A stretch of DNA of 64,000 nucleotides from assembly GCA_934778215.1 (NCBI GenBank), contig CAKVOE010000002.1, forward strand, positions 186,001 to 250,000, written 5' to 3'. Below, in pieces: positions 44,284 to 52,849 of this stretch. Source of the DNA: an uncultured Clostridia bacterium (GTDB lineage Bacteria > Bacillota > Clostridia > Christensenellales > UBA1242). Position 1 is the stretch's first letter. Each line of letters opens with the position of its first letter. Made by a program: the position numbers and the translations under genes. Under the pieces are notes generated by a model. That model was not told the origin of the DNA and made no database searches. It was given only the letters and a program-made list of their open reading frames with translations.

Positions 44284-45146
44284 TAAAAATTTCCCCCGTC
44301 ATTTAGGTATAATATACCCAATGTTCCTTTGCCACAGTGTGTGCAAATTACGCTATTTGCCGTAGAAACCAAAACTTCTTCAAAAATGCCTTTGGCTTTT
44401 ACATATTCTACAACTTCTTTTAATACATCGTCTTCTACATTTGTATGGGTTATAAAGCAACGCTTTTTGTCAGGGTTGTTATATAAAGCAAGGGTATCAT
44501 CTATATACTTTTTTAGTACCACCGAAGCCTTGCCACGATATTTTTCTTGTGCCACAATTTTGCCTTCTACCAACTGTAATTTTGGCTTTAATTTTAACAA
44601 ATTTGCACCAAAGGCTGCAAGCATAGAACACCTTCCGCCCTTGTATAAAAATTCTAGCGTATCTACAACAAATGAGGCTTGTCCTGTGTATGCTCTATGA
44701 GTTATAATTTCGGCAATTTCTTTTGCTTGTTTTCCTTGGTCTGCCAATTCTTTTGCCGATAGTGCAAGTAGTAATGTACCGGTAGAAAGCATTCTGCCGT
44801 CTATTACATAAACTTTGTCATCTCCAATTTGCTCGGCTGCCGTTTGAGCGTTTTTGCATATACAAGAAAGGTGTGTAGAAATTGAAACATGCACAATTTT
44901 ATCATAGCCATTATTTAAATAACTTTCGAAAAACTCTTTAAAATCTTCTACACTGCGTGCTGCCGACTTTGGTAACTTTTTGGTTTCCTTTACATAATTA
45001 TAGATGTCTTCGTTCGTAATGTTTACGGTATCAAAATATTCTTCTCCGCCCAAATTAACAATTTGTGGCAAATAGCCAATGTCATGACTATCAAAAAACT
45101 CCTTTTGTTCATCAGCTGTTGAATCGGTTGTAATTTTTATCTTCAT
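44283..45146 (-). CDS. DegV family fatty-acid-binding protein
   Basis: 287 residues. DSTADEQKEFF near the N-terminus, HVSISTHLSCICKNA (~86-100), IDGRMLSTGTLLLA, and FLYKGGRCS near 165 define the DegV/EDD fold. Members bind a single fatty acid; in Gram-positives they feed fatty-acid kinase FakA (as FakB) for membrane lipid synthesis. It starts 10 bp after lepB in the operon. Confidence 0.95.
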   Translation of the reverse strand: MKIKITTDSTADEQKEFFDSHDIGYLPQIVNLGGEEYFDTVNITNEDIYNYVKETKKLPKSAARSVEDFKEFFESYLNNGYDKIVHVSISTHLSCICKNAQTAAEQIGDDKVYVIDGRMLSTGTLLLALSAKELADQGKQAKEIAEIITHRAYTGQASFVVDTLEFLYKGGRCSMLAAFGANLLKLKPKLQLVEGKIVAQEKYRGKASVVLKKYIDDTLALYNNPDKKRCFITHTNVEDDVLKEVVEYVKAKGIFEEVLVSTANSVICTHCGKGTLGILYLNDGGNF

Positions 45147-45156
45147 AATGTTCTCC

Positions 45157-46254
45157 TTAAAATAAATATCCTTTTTTTATTGAGTAAAATATTGCTGGCA
45201 ATAACCCATTGTCATAAGTTTTGTGAATTTTTACCTTGCCCACTATATCTTCTATCGACACCAAACCAAAATATTTACTATCATTGCTAATGGTTCGGTT
45301 ATCGCCAAGCACAAAGACTTTTCCTGCTGGAACTTGAATAACGCTTTGGTTTATAACCCTGTTGTTGTAAAACTCTTCTTCTGCCTTTGCCTGAATTGGA
45401 AGAATCATAACGCCTTGCGCTTCTTCTGCAGTTTGAAGGTTTAGTTCCCACTTTTTGCCACTATTTTCATCTTCTACATAAATTAGGTTGTCATACGCCT
45501 TAGACTGCAAGTTTGCTAGCGAATCTAGTTTGCTGGTTATGTAGTTCTCTTGAAGTTTTGCACCATTTAAATATACTACATACTCCGCATAATAAACGCC
45601 CAACCCATCGCCACCAGCCACCCAATAACGAAGAGTGCCGTTACGCACAAATTGTATGGTGTCATACTCTGTTGCAACAACTCTTTTTATGTAAAACTTG
45701 CTATCGCTAGATTTTCGGTAATTTGTAGCATCTATAACTACAATATCGCTCCGTTCTACATTTTGAGTTCGCTGTAAATATACAATGTCATGTACCGTTT
45801 CGCCAATGTTGTTGTTCATAGTGGGTTCCATACTTGCTCCCTCTACAATAAAAGGCGTTAGCAAAATATTAAAGCAAAACAGCGAAGACAAAAAGTATAT
45901 TGCAACAATTATTGTAAAAGCCAGCCACCAATTTAGCGGTTTTGTTTTGGGTTCTCCAACAAATATGGTTTTGTTATTTATTAGTGGCTCATCTTCTTCT
46001 ATTTGCCAACTAAATTCGTGCGGGTCAGACTTATACGGCTCTGAGCCGTTGCTTTTATAGTGATTTTTGCTGTGATACAAATTATACTCTGGGTCAATAT
46101 TATAATCTTCGGCTGTTGTAAAATTTTCGTTTGCATTTGTAGAAGAAGACGCAAAATCAATAGACGAATTTTCGTCTACTGGTTTTGGGCTTTCGCTACT
46201 ATTAAGTTCTTGTACTGGTGGCTTTTCGCCACCAGTATATAACTCATCGTCCAT
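45157..46254 (-). CDS. lepB: Type I signal peptidase with long acidic N-terminal extension
   Basis: 365 residues; typical bacterial type I signal peptidases of this group are 160-200. Residues 1-~105 are hydrophilic, acidic and probably disordered, facing the cytoplasm. One membrane helix at ~110-135. Catalytic dyad visible: Ser141 in GASMEPTM and Lys190 in FYIKRVVA; GDNRTISNDSKYFG is the conserved box E. It cleaves secretory signal peptides outside the membrane. An insert at ~205-290 is longer than usual. Its ATG shares one base with the upstream gene stop (TAATG). Confidence 0.93.
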   Translation of the reverse strand: MDDELYTGGEKPPVQELNSSESPKPVDENSSIDFASSSTNANENFTTAEDYNIDPEYNLYHSKNHYKSNGSEPYKSDPHEFSWQIEEDEPLINNKTIFVGEPKTKPLNWWLAFTIIVAIYFLSSLFCFNILLTPFIVEGASMEPTMNNNIGETVHDIVYLQRTQNVERSDIVVIDATNYRKSSDSKFYIKRVVATEYDTIQFVRNGTLRYWVAGGDGLGVYYAEYVVYLNGAKLQENYITSKLDSLANLQSKAYDNLIYVEDENSGKKWELNLQTAEEAQGVMILPIQAKAEEEFYNNRVINQSVIQVPAGKVFVLGDNRTISNDSKYFGLVSIEDIVGKVKIHKTYDNGLLPAIFYSIKKGYLF

Positions 46255-46565
46255 TATCTTACATTTACTTCCTTTCTTTCAATTTGCATAATTAGTGCCA
46301 CAAAAACCAATAACGAGCCTGCAAAAGTTAGCGAAATTGTCCACGGTGTAAGCCCCATAACAGCCTTTAAATAGCCGTTTTTTCGGGTTAGAGCCTCTTG
46401 CACAAGGTCTTTACCCGTTACCGTAAACTCGCTTTCGGGGATTGGCACTTTTGTAGTATTGTAGCCATGCACCTGCGTAAGAGTAATTATTCCCAAAATA
46501 AAGGAAACTACCAATATGCCTGCACCAATATACATTAAAATTTTTGCAATTTTTTGTTTGTTCAT
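46254..46565 (-). CDS. Small two-helix membrane protein
   Basis: 103 residues. Helices at ~8-30 and ~70-95 with an extracytoplasmic loop between them (VHGYNTTKVPIPESEF). Start and stop overlap both neighbours by one base (TAATG at each end), so it is translated in a coupled chain between the 197-aa gene and lepB. Family not recognised. Confidence 0.8.
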   Translation of the reverse strand: MNKQKIAKILMYIGAGILVVSFILGIITLTQVHGYNTTKVPIPESEFTVTGKDLVQEALTRKNGYLKAVMGLTPWTISLTFAGSLLVFVALIMQIERKEVNVR

Positions 46566-47158
46566 TATACCAGCCCCCTTACCAGATTATATAATTTGGT
46601 TGTGTCGCCCTGAACCAAAAGTGGATAATAAATTTCATAGCCTTCGGCCTTTTTGTCTCCATTGTTTATGTAAGAAACCTTTCCGTCACTTTCGATTGCG
46701 TAATAAATATCTATATTTTTTACACCCGTTGTTTCATTAAGATTAAAAATAATTGACTTTATAAACACCACCCTAGAATTGCCACCACGCCAGAGTATTA
46801 ACTTTTGGGCTTTTGCAAAATTTAGTTCTACAAAAAGCCCATTGTCTTTGTTGTATTCACTCCACTCGCTAGCCTCTAAATTTTCGGTTAAATTAGGATT
46901 GATGTAATCATTTTGAGCAATTTCTTCTAGGTTTGACTTTTTGAACGTTTCGCTATAAGCGGTCATAAAGGCGTTATAGTCATCTGTGCCGTCTTCTAGC
47001 GTCTTTTTTGCCGTTTGTGAATTGTAATAAATTTTAATTGTTTGCGGGCTATCAAAGTGCAATGCACTAGATGTAGACCGTGATGCAAAACAAATTAAAC
47101 TAACCACAACTATTATCGCCATACCGCAAATTAATGAAACTATTATTTTATTTTTCAT
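46565..47158 (-). CDS. Membrane-anchored extracytoplasmic protein
   Basis: 197 residues. One N-terminal helix (~5-25) anchors a soluble domain outside; it starts 5 bp after ftsH. No known fold. Position between ftsH and the signal peptidase suggests envelope quality control, which is inference. Confidence 0.75.
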   Translation of the reverse strand: MKNKIIVSLICGMAIIVVVSLICFASRSTSSALHFDSPQTIKIYYNSQTAKKTLEDGTDDYNAFMTAYSETFKKSNLEEIAQNDYINPNLTENLEASEWSEYNKDNGLFVELNFAKAQKLILWRGGNSRVVFIKSIIFNLNETTGVKNIDIYYAIESDGKVSYINNGDKKAEGYEIYYPLLVQGDTTKLYNLVRGLV

Positions 47159-47163
47159 GCTAA

Positions 47164-49242
47164 TTATTTTTTCCTTGTGTTGTTTTTGGTTTTTTCAATA
47201 GCGTCCGAAAAACTCTCGCTAATGTCATCACCTTTTAAAACCTCTCTTTCGGCAGGGTTTGAAGTATTGTCCTTTCCCTCTGTTTGTGTTTCGGTTTTAA
47301 TTATGTTAGATTGCAATCCGTCCGATTCTTCGTCTTCAGCAAGTTGCTGAGCATTTTCACTCTTTGCCAAACTGTCATCTATGCTTTTCACGACCTCTTC
47401 TACCGTTTTGCCATTCATAATCATATCTACTTCGTTTGAATAAATGGTATCTTTTTGCAATAATACATTTGCCATGGTTTCAAGTTTTGTGCGATTTTGA
47501 GTAATAAGTTTTTCGGCGTTTGCTTCGCACTCATTTAATATATTTTTAATTTCTTCATCTATAATAGACGCATAATGCTCCGAATAAGTTGCCCTTTCCA
47601 TATAATCTTTGCCAAGAAAATAAGAATTTTCACTACCTAAATGCATTAAGCCAACCTTGCTCCCCATACCCCACTCGGTAACCATTTTGCGAGCAATTTC
47701 GGTTGCCCTTTCTATATCGTTAGAAGCACCCGTTGTGTAGTCGCCTATAAAGATTTCCTCGGCTTTTCGACCAGATAGCATCATTGTTATGGTATCCAAA
47801 AGTTTGGTTCTGGTTATATGGATGTCGTCACTATCTGGACGGCTTACGGTGTATCCAGCAGCACTGCCACGAGGCACAATGCTAACCTCGTGAACGGGGT
47901 CGCTATTTTTTACCAGTCTGCCTACAACGGCGTGGCCAGACTCGTGGAATGCGGTAATCTTTCTATCCTTTTCGGTTATCACTCTACTCTTTTTTTGAGG
48001 ACCCATGGTAACCTTGTCTATGCCCTCGCTAATATCTCGCATATCTATACATTTTTTGTTATCTCTTGCAGCCAAAATTGCGGCTTCGTTAAGAAGGTTT
48101 TCTAATTCTGCACCAGTAAACCCACTTGTTACTCTGGCTACCTGTTTAAAGTCTACATCGGTTGCAAACTTTTTGTTTCGTGCATGAACATTTAAAATTT
48201 CTTCTCTACCCTTTACATCTGGCACATGAATATAAATTTGTCGGTCAAACCTGCCCGGTCTTAATAGTGCTGGATCCAAAATGTCTACACGGTTGGTTGC
48301 CGCTATTACAATGATGCCTTCGTTGGTTTCAAACCCGTCCATTTGAACTAACAATTGGTTTAATGTTTGCTCTCTTTCATCACTTCCACCACCCATACCG
48401 GTGCCACGCTGACGGCCAATTGCATCTATTTCATCTATAAATACAATACATGGGGCATTCTTTTTTGCTTTATCAAATAAATCTCTTACTCTGCTTGCAC
48501 CTACACCAACATATAATTCCATAAAGTCAGAACCGCTAATTGTAAAAAATGGAACATTGGCTTCGCCGGCTATTGCCTTTGCAAGAAGGGTTTTACCTGT
48601 TCCCGGAGGGCCTACCATTAGTACGCCTCTTGGGATTCTGGCTCCCATTTGGGTAAACTTGTATGGGCTTTTTAAAAACTCAACAATTTCTCGAACTTCT
48701 TCCTTTTCTTCGTCTGCTCCGGCAACGTCCGAAAACCTAACCGAACTTAACGCAATTTTTGCTCTGTTTTTAATAAAGTCCATTCCTTGTTTGTTGCTTT
48801 TGCCAATTTGTCGAGCAAATATGTAAATTACTAAAATTGCACCGCCTATCATAACAATTGGCATTATTAGATATCCCCACGAAAAGTCGGATACTATTGT
48901 GCTGGTTTTGTCTACCTTTACCGTTGCGCCTTCGTTGTACTTATCTATAATTTCGTTTATAGAGTCGCTTAACCCCGGCCCCATATAGTAAACATTTCCG
49001 CCCGCTTCCTTTTTGTAAAAAATTTCGATATAGTTCGTGCCAAAGTTTACGCTCTCAATTTTTTCAGCATAAATATCGGTTACAAACTGGCTTTCGCCAA
49101 TCTCTTTTTTGCTCGTCCATGTAGTTATTAAAAATAGCATTACCACAATGCCTACCAGCAACACAAGAGATATTATATTTCTTATGATTGAAGGCTTTTG
49201 AGTATAATTGTAGTTTTCGCCTTGATTTTTATTGTTTTCCAA
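47164..49242 (-). CDS. ftsH: FtsH membrane AAA+ zinc protease
   Basis: 692 residues. Two N-terminal helices (~20-42 and ~120-145) flank a periplasmic-type domain. The AAA module has GPPGTGKT (~210-217), FIDEIDAIGRQRG (Walker B) and the SRH ATNRVDILDPALLRPGRFD. The protease zinc site is HESGH (~430-434). The C-terminus is Gln/Glu/Ser-rich. FtsH degrades misfolded and regulatory membrane proteins. It heads the six-gene minus-strand operon running to 43699. Confidence 0.97.
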   Translation of the reverse strand: MENNKNQGENYNYTQKPSIIRNIISLVLLVGIVVMLFLITTWTSKKEIGESQFVTDIYAEKIESVNFGTNYIEIFYKKEAGGNVYYMGPGLSDSINEIIDKYNEGATVKVDKTSTIVSDFSWGYLIMPIVMIGGAILVIYIFARQIGKSNKQGMDFIKNRAKIALSSVRFSDVAGADEEKEEVREIVEFLKSPYKFTQMGARIPRGVLMVGPPGTGKTLLAKAIAGEANVPFFTISGSDFMELYVGVGASRVRDLFDKAKKNAPCIVFIDEIDAIGRQRGTGMGGGSDEREQTLNQLLVQMDGFETNEGIIVIAATNRVDILDPALLRPGRFDRQIYIHVPDVKGREEILNVHARNKKFATDVDFKQVARVTSGFTGAELENLLNEAAILAARDNKKCIDMRDISEGIDKVTMGPQKKSRVITEKDRKITAFHESGHAVVGRLVKNSDPVHEVSIVPRGSAAGYTVSRPDSDDIHITRTKLLDTITMMLSGRKAEEIFIGDYTTGASNDIERATEIARKMVTEWGMGSKVGLMHLGSENSYFLGKDYMERATYSEHYASIIDEEIKNILNECEANAEKLITQNRTKLETMANVLLQKDTIYSNEVDMIMNGKTVEEVVKSIDDSLAKSENAQQLAEDEESDGLQSNIIKTETQTEGKDNTSNPAEREVLKGDDISESFSDAIEKTKNNTRKK

Positions 49243-49401
49243 AAAAATTTTCCTCCAAATTATGTTATTAATAATCTAATATATATTATCATATTATTAA
49301 ATTAGTTTCAATCAAATTACAATGAATAATTTAAAATTTCGTTAAAATTTCATTTGACTATCATCAAAAATTTGTTAAAATTTAATTAAAGGAGCAAATA
49401 G

Positions 49402-50163
49402 ATGTTTACATATATTGACGCAATTATTATTGCAATCGCACTAATATCTGTAATTATAGGCGTTTGGAGCGGTTTTATTCGCTCGCTTACCAGATTTTGC
49501 GGGTTCTTTGTTAAAATTGTAGTTTCCTTCTTTTTGTGCAAACCCATAGCAAATTTAATTTCTAACAAAACCGCCCTTGGTAGCAGTTTAAATGTAAAAT
49601 TTACCGATTGGGCATCGGGGCTTGGCGAAAATTTTAATGTAAATTTGAAAACAATTGACGCCGAAAATTTGAATACATTTATTAAAGACACCATAGGCGA
49701 AGCAAAGGTTCCAAAAATTTTTAGAGGGATTGTTTCAGGAATGTTAAACATTACACCTGAACAAATTGCAAACACCGAAAGCATAACGCTTGCACAAATT
49801 GTTGGCAAAGCCGTTTGCACCCTTGTAATAATTGTATGTTGCTTTGTGCTAATTTATATTTTGTTGAGCATTATTATTTGGCTACTAAATAGATTAGAAA
49901 AGAAGGTTTTAAAAACTACAAAGATATTAAGCAAAATAGACCGTACGCTTGGCGGGGTGGTTGGACTACTTTCGGCAATAGAATTAATTTTTACCATATG
50001 TTTGGTTATTTCTATTTTTAGAAACTCAACTCTTTTTGAAGGATTTTTTAAAACACTTAATAATTCGGTAATCGGCTCGCCACTATCTAACTTTATGTTT
50101 AGTTTAATTGATAAAAACTTTGATATATCAGCCACGCTTTCAGAATGGATTTCTAGTCGGTAA
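49402..50163 (+). CDS. CvpA family membrane protein
   Basis: 253 residues, AAGGAG site. Four membrane segments (~8-26, ~28-46, ~137-162, ~186-206). DAIIIAIALISVIIGVWSGFIRSL is the CvpA signature start. CvpA proteins are envelope proteins first linked to colicin V production; their general role is unclear. The ~80-residue soluble insert between the second and third helices is typical of the longer Bacillota type. Divergent from ftsH, so the two units may share regulatory DNA between 49243 and 49401. Confidence 0.88.
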   Translation: MFTYIDAIIIAIALISVIIGVWSGFIRSLTRFCGFFVKIVVSFFLCKPIANLISNKTALGSSLNVKFTDWASGLGENFNVNLKTIDAENLNTFIKDTIGEAKVPKIFRGIVSGMLNITPEQIANTESITLAQIVGKAVCTLVIIVCCFVLIYILLSIIIWLLNRLEKKVLKTTKILSKIDRTLGGVVGLLSAIELIFTICLVISIFRNSTLFEGFFKTLNNSVIGSPLSNFMFSLIDKNFDISATLSEWISSR

Positions 50164-50189
50164 CTTACAAAAATAATTTTTAAAAAAAA

Positions 50190-50220
50190 CGGACTTACAA
50201 AAACTGTAAGTCTTTTTTTG
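50190..50220 (+). terminator. Terminator of the cvpA gene
   Basis: GACTTACA (50192-50199) pairs with TGTAAGTC (50205-50212), then TTTTTTT. Confidence 0.9.
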
Positions 50221-50460
50221 TGTTAAAGCAATAACTAGTTTAGTTATATATTAATTATGCAACACTACAACTGGGATAATAATTTTTAATATATTTTTGC
50301 AATTTTAAAATGAAAAATATAATTGACTTTTGCACGATTCTTAAAATTTATTTATACAAAACAATTTATAATACCTTACAAAAAACCTTATAATTACATT
50401 AAAATTACAGTAAATTATTGTTATGATTTCATAACAAAATATTTACTTTGAATGTTCAAG

Positions 50461-50476
50461 TATTTTGCGAATAGTT
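50461..50476. repeat. Left copy of a 16-bp repeat flanking parS
   Basis: TATTTTGCGAATAGTT, identical to 51811-51826 in the same orientation; the six parS sites all lie between the two copies. Confidence 0.85.
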
Positions 50477-50581
50477 TATATTAAACTTGTTTATTTTAAA
50501 GGCATAGAGCGTTTATTTGTGTTTAGAATTTCTAATAATTTTGTGGCGTTTTTTATCTGCAAAGTTATGTTTTTTGTTTAA

Positions 50582-50597
50582 TGTTTCACGTGAAACA
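50582..50597. promoter_or_regulatory. parS site 1
   Basis: Exact 16-bp palindrome TGTTTCACGTGAAACA, the ParB/Spo0J loading site of Bacillota. Confidence 0.97.
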
Positions 50598-50609
50598 TTT
50601 TTGTGTTAG

Positions 50610-50754
50610 TTTTTAACAATGTGTTGAAAACTATATTTTAAATGCAATTAAAAGTTGATTAATGTTTTACAACCAACTTTTAGTTTACTTTTTAAAATTA
50701 TTTTGATTGATAAAATTTTTTAGTTTTTAACAATAGTTTATAAAGTGTTAAAAA
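50610..50754. repeat. Two TTTTTAACA / TGTTRAAAA inverted pairs in the parS island
   Basis: TTTTTAACA 50610-50618 with TGTTGAAAA 50622-50630, and TTTTTAACA 50724-50732 with TGTTAAAAA 50746-50754. Same motif as at 43.6 kb. Confidence 0.8.
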
Positions 50755-50848
50755 GTCGATTTTAATTTTTTAACTTTTATTAGTTTGTATGTTTTTGTGT
50801 TATGGTTAGTTTGCGGTTTGACTTTTTCCATCTATTATGATTTTGCAA

Positions 50849-50864
50849 TGTTTCACGTGAAACA
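50849..50864. promoter_or_regulatory. parS site 2
   Basis: TGTTTCACGTGAAACA, exact; 267 bp from site 1. Confidence 0.97.
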
Positions 50865-51023
50865 TTTTTAGTTTTTTGTATTAATATCTTTTGCATAACA
50901 ATGATGGTTTATTAATTGCTATATACTTCACTAATTTGCATAGATGGTAGTAATCATTTTAATAATGTTTAGTTGTTGTATAATTTTGGTAATCAATATA
51001 TTATTGTTGGGTTAATTGCAAAA

Positions 51024-51039
51024 TGTTTCACGTGAAACA
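51024..51039. promoter_or_regulatory. parS site 3
   Basis: TGTTTCACGTGAAACA, exact; 175 bp from site 2. Confidence 0.97.
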
Positions 51040-51188
51040 TTTTTGCCAGTAGTAAGTTTAATTAAACTACTTTATGTAATGGTTTTAATGCTTTTATTTA
51101 TTTCTGGCGTTATTTAATTATTTCATAAGTAAACTGTATGTGCCTTTTGGCATTGTTGCAAGTTATAATTGTTGCCACAACTATAAAA

Positions 51189-51204
51189 TGTTTCACGTGA
51201 AACA
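51189..51204. promoter_or_regulatory. parS site 4
   Basis: TGTTTCACGTGAAACA, exact; 165 bp from site 3. Confidence 0.97.
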
Positions 51205-51387
51205 TTTTGCTTGCTAAGTACTTTGATTTAATAATACTATACAAATACACAAAGCCATATACGCTTAAATGCCCAACAATTAGTTATTTGGTTGGTACAA
51301 TAGGACAATAATTTGTTTATTAGTCTAGCGGTAAAAACAATAGATATACAATAAATTTGTAGTAATGTTCGCAGTTTTTCTTACTAA

Positions 51388-51403
51388 TGTTTCACGTGAA
51401 ACA
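51388..51403. promoter_or_regulatory. parS site 5
   Basis: TGTTTCACGTGAAACA, exact; 199 bp from site 4. Confidence 0.97.
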
Positions 51404-51574
51404 TTGGGAGAAATTCTAACGAAACAACAAAACCATGCACGCTTCCGCCTAGCAAAATGGCGTTGTTATAGTGAAACCCTATCAATTAATAAGGCAACAA
51501 ACAGTGCTGTTTAGCGTAATGTAATCACCCAAAAGCATTTGATATTTGCAACAAAACCACACCCAAAACAACAA

Positions 51575-51590
51575 TGTTTCACGTGAAACA
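51575..51590. promoter_or_regulatory. parS site 6
   Basis: TGTTTCACGTGAAACA, exact; 187 bp from site 5. Confidence 0.97.
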
Positions 51591-51693
51591 TTTTGTAAAA
51601 TGCATTGCAAAAGACCACAAAAAGAAGGTTGTTTTATTAAAATATTTATTAAAAAAGCCTTCAACTGTGGCAACTTCACTAATTTTTATTTTT

Positions 51694-51707
51694 CGAACAC
51701 TTGTTCG
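51694..51707. promoter_or_regulatory. SOS-box-like palindrome
   Basis: CGAACACTTGTTCG: contains GAAC-N4-GTTC, the classic Bacillus LexA (DinR) core. No obvious SOS gene starts next to it, so it may be fortuitous. Confidence 0.5.
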
Positions 51708-51810
51708 AATAATGCAAAGGGCGGTTGGTAGCGGTCGTTGCCAATAAATTATTCAAGACAGGGGCAAGTTGTCAAAAAGGGGCAAATTTGGGGCTGTTTT
51801 GAAAATTGCC

Positions 51811-51826
51811 TATTTTGCGAATAGTT
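51811..51826. repeat. Right copy of the 16-bp repeat flanking parS
   Basis: TATTTTGCGAATAGTT, direct repeat of 50461-50476, 1350 bp away. Confidence 0.85.
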
Positions 51827-51911
51827 GAATGTTTTTAATTAATTTAAGGTCGCATTTAATAATTTTTGATAAAAATATGCTCTACTTTCACTAACAAATT
51901 TTTATTTGCTA

Positions 51912-51940
51912 TTGAATTTTTTTACAAAGTGTGATAAAAT
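51912..51940 (+). promoter_or_regulatory. Promoter of the 281-aa gene
   Basis: TTGAAT (51912-51917), 17 nt, TAAAAT (51935-51940), 33 nt before the ATG at 51974. Confidence 0.65.
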
Positions 51941-51973
51941 TTATTAAAATTAAATATTCGGGGGAAATTTTTA

Positions 51974-52819
51974 ATGGATAATAATTCTTCTAACATTGAA
52001 GAAAAGTTGATAAAATATAACAACTCTGTCGTTCGTGCTACCAAAAAAGTTGCATTTGCAAATTTTAAATTAAAGTGCGATGGGTTTTTGCACAACGCAA
52101 AATATAAATTACTAACACCTTTTTGCGGAAAAAACTCTTATGAGTTTACTACCGCCGAACAAAATTACGATTATTACAAAAACAATTTTTTGGAACGCCT
52201 TGCCGGACGAAAAAATGTAGCCCGTCTTTCGCTTAAAGTGGTAGAAGACGCCGACAAAAAAACCGAAATAATGGTATTAATGCAAAATGAATTGCCAATT
52301 TTAATAACAAGAACTACTCGCATATTTGAAGACCCCGACTTTATAAGTCAATACAGAGAATTGGTTACCACAAGTTATCGAGGTGTTTACACTACAAAAG
52401 CAAAAAAATTTCAATATTTTGACATTAGGGTAGATGACAGTGCATTGTTATATTTTGACAAAAGCGTTAGTGATTTGGCAAACTTTATTTGTTACAAGGG
52501 TATTTCTTCTACTAAAAGGCTTTTGGGCAAAAAGCGTTTTATTAAAAACTACGCCAACCAGAGTTCTTCTGACAGAGTTTACTTTACCCCAAACAAAGAC
52601 CGTTCTTGTGAGGTTTACAAAGCCGAAAGTTTGCAAGGTGGCAAAATTTTTAACGCACAAAAGGAACTTACCACAACTTTTAATGAGTGTCTGGTAAGTC
52701 CAGTAGACCGCTCTATAATTTCTACAATAGAATCATCGCTTGCAAACGAGTTAGAATCTAACTTTGTAAAACCTTCCCAAAGCCCAACACTTGCAGAAAT
52801 TTTAGAATCTATTAATTAA
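51974..52819 (+). CDS. Hypothetical protein next to the parS island
   Basis: 281 residues, GGGGGA site. Soluble, no signal or membrane helix. The centre is rich in basic and aromatic residues (YRGVYTTKAKKFQYFD, STKRLLGKKRF) and the C-terminus is acidic/Ser-rich. No known motif. Its place between the centromere and parB suggests a chromosome-linked function, but only by position. Confidence 0.78.
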   Translation: MDNNSSNIEEKLIKYNNSVVRATKKVAFANFKLKCDGFLHNAKYKLLTPFCGKNSYEFTTAEQNYDYYKNNFLERLAGRKNVARLSLKVVEDADKKTEIMVLMQNELPILITRTTRIFEDPDFISQYRELVTTSYRGVYTTKAKKFQYFDIRVDDSALLYFDKSVSDLANFICYKGISSTKRLLGKKRFIKNYANQSSSDRVYFTPNKDRSCEVYKAESLQGGKIFNAQKELTTTFNECLVSPVDRSIISTIESSLANELESNFVKPSQSPTLAEILESIN

Positions 52820-52849
52820 TTATTATTCATTATATTATTACTAATTTGT

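Larger units (their letters stand above)
50164..51911. other. Gene-free parS island
   Basis: About 1.75 kb without a plausible gene. It holds six parS palindromes (separate entries), two inverted TTTTTAACA motif pairs (50610-50630, 50724-50754), flanking 16-bp repeats (50461 and 51811), a SOS-box-like palindrome (51694) and a G-rich patch (51715-51800). Presumptive centromere. Confidence 0.85.

Noticed and set aside
51482..51679. Minus-strand 65-codon frame across parS site 6
   Set aside because: GTG start without SD; it translates a parS palindrome and AT-rich DNA.
50164..51911. The parS island as oriC
   Set aside because: I found no cluster of TTATCCACA-type DnaA boxes and no adjacent dnaA; parS alone does not define the origin.
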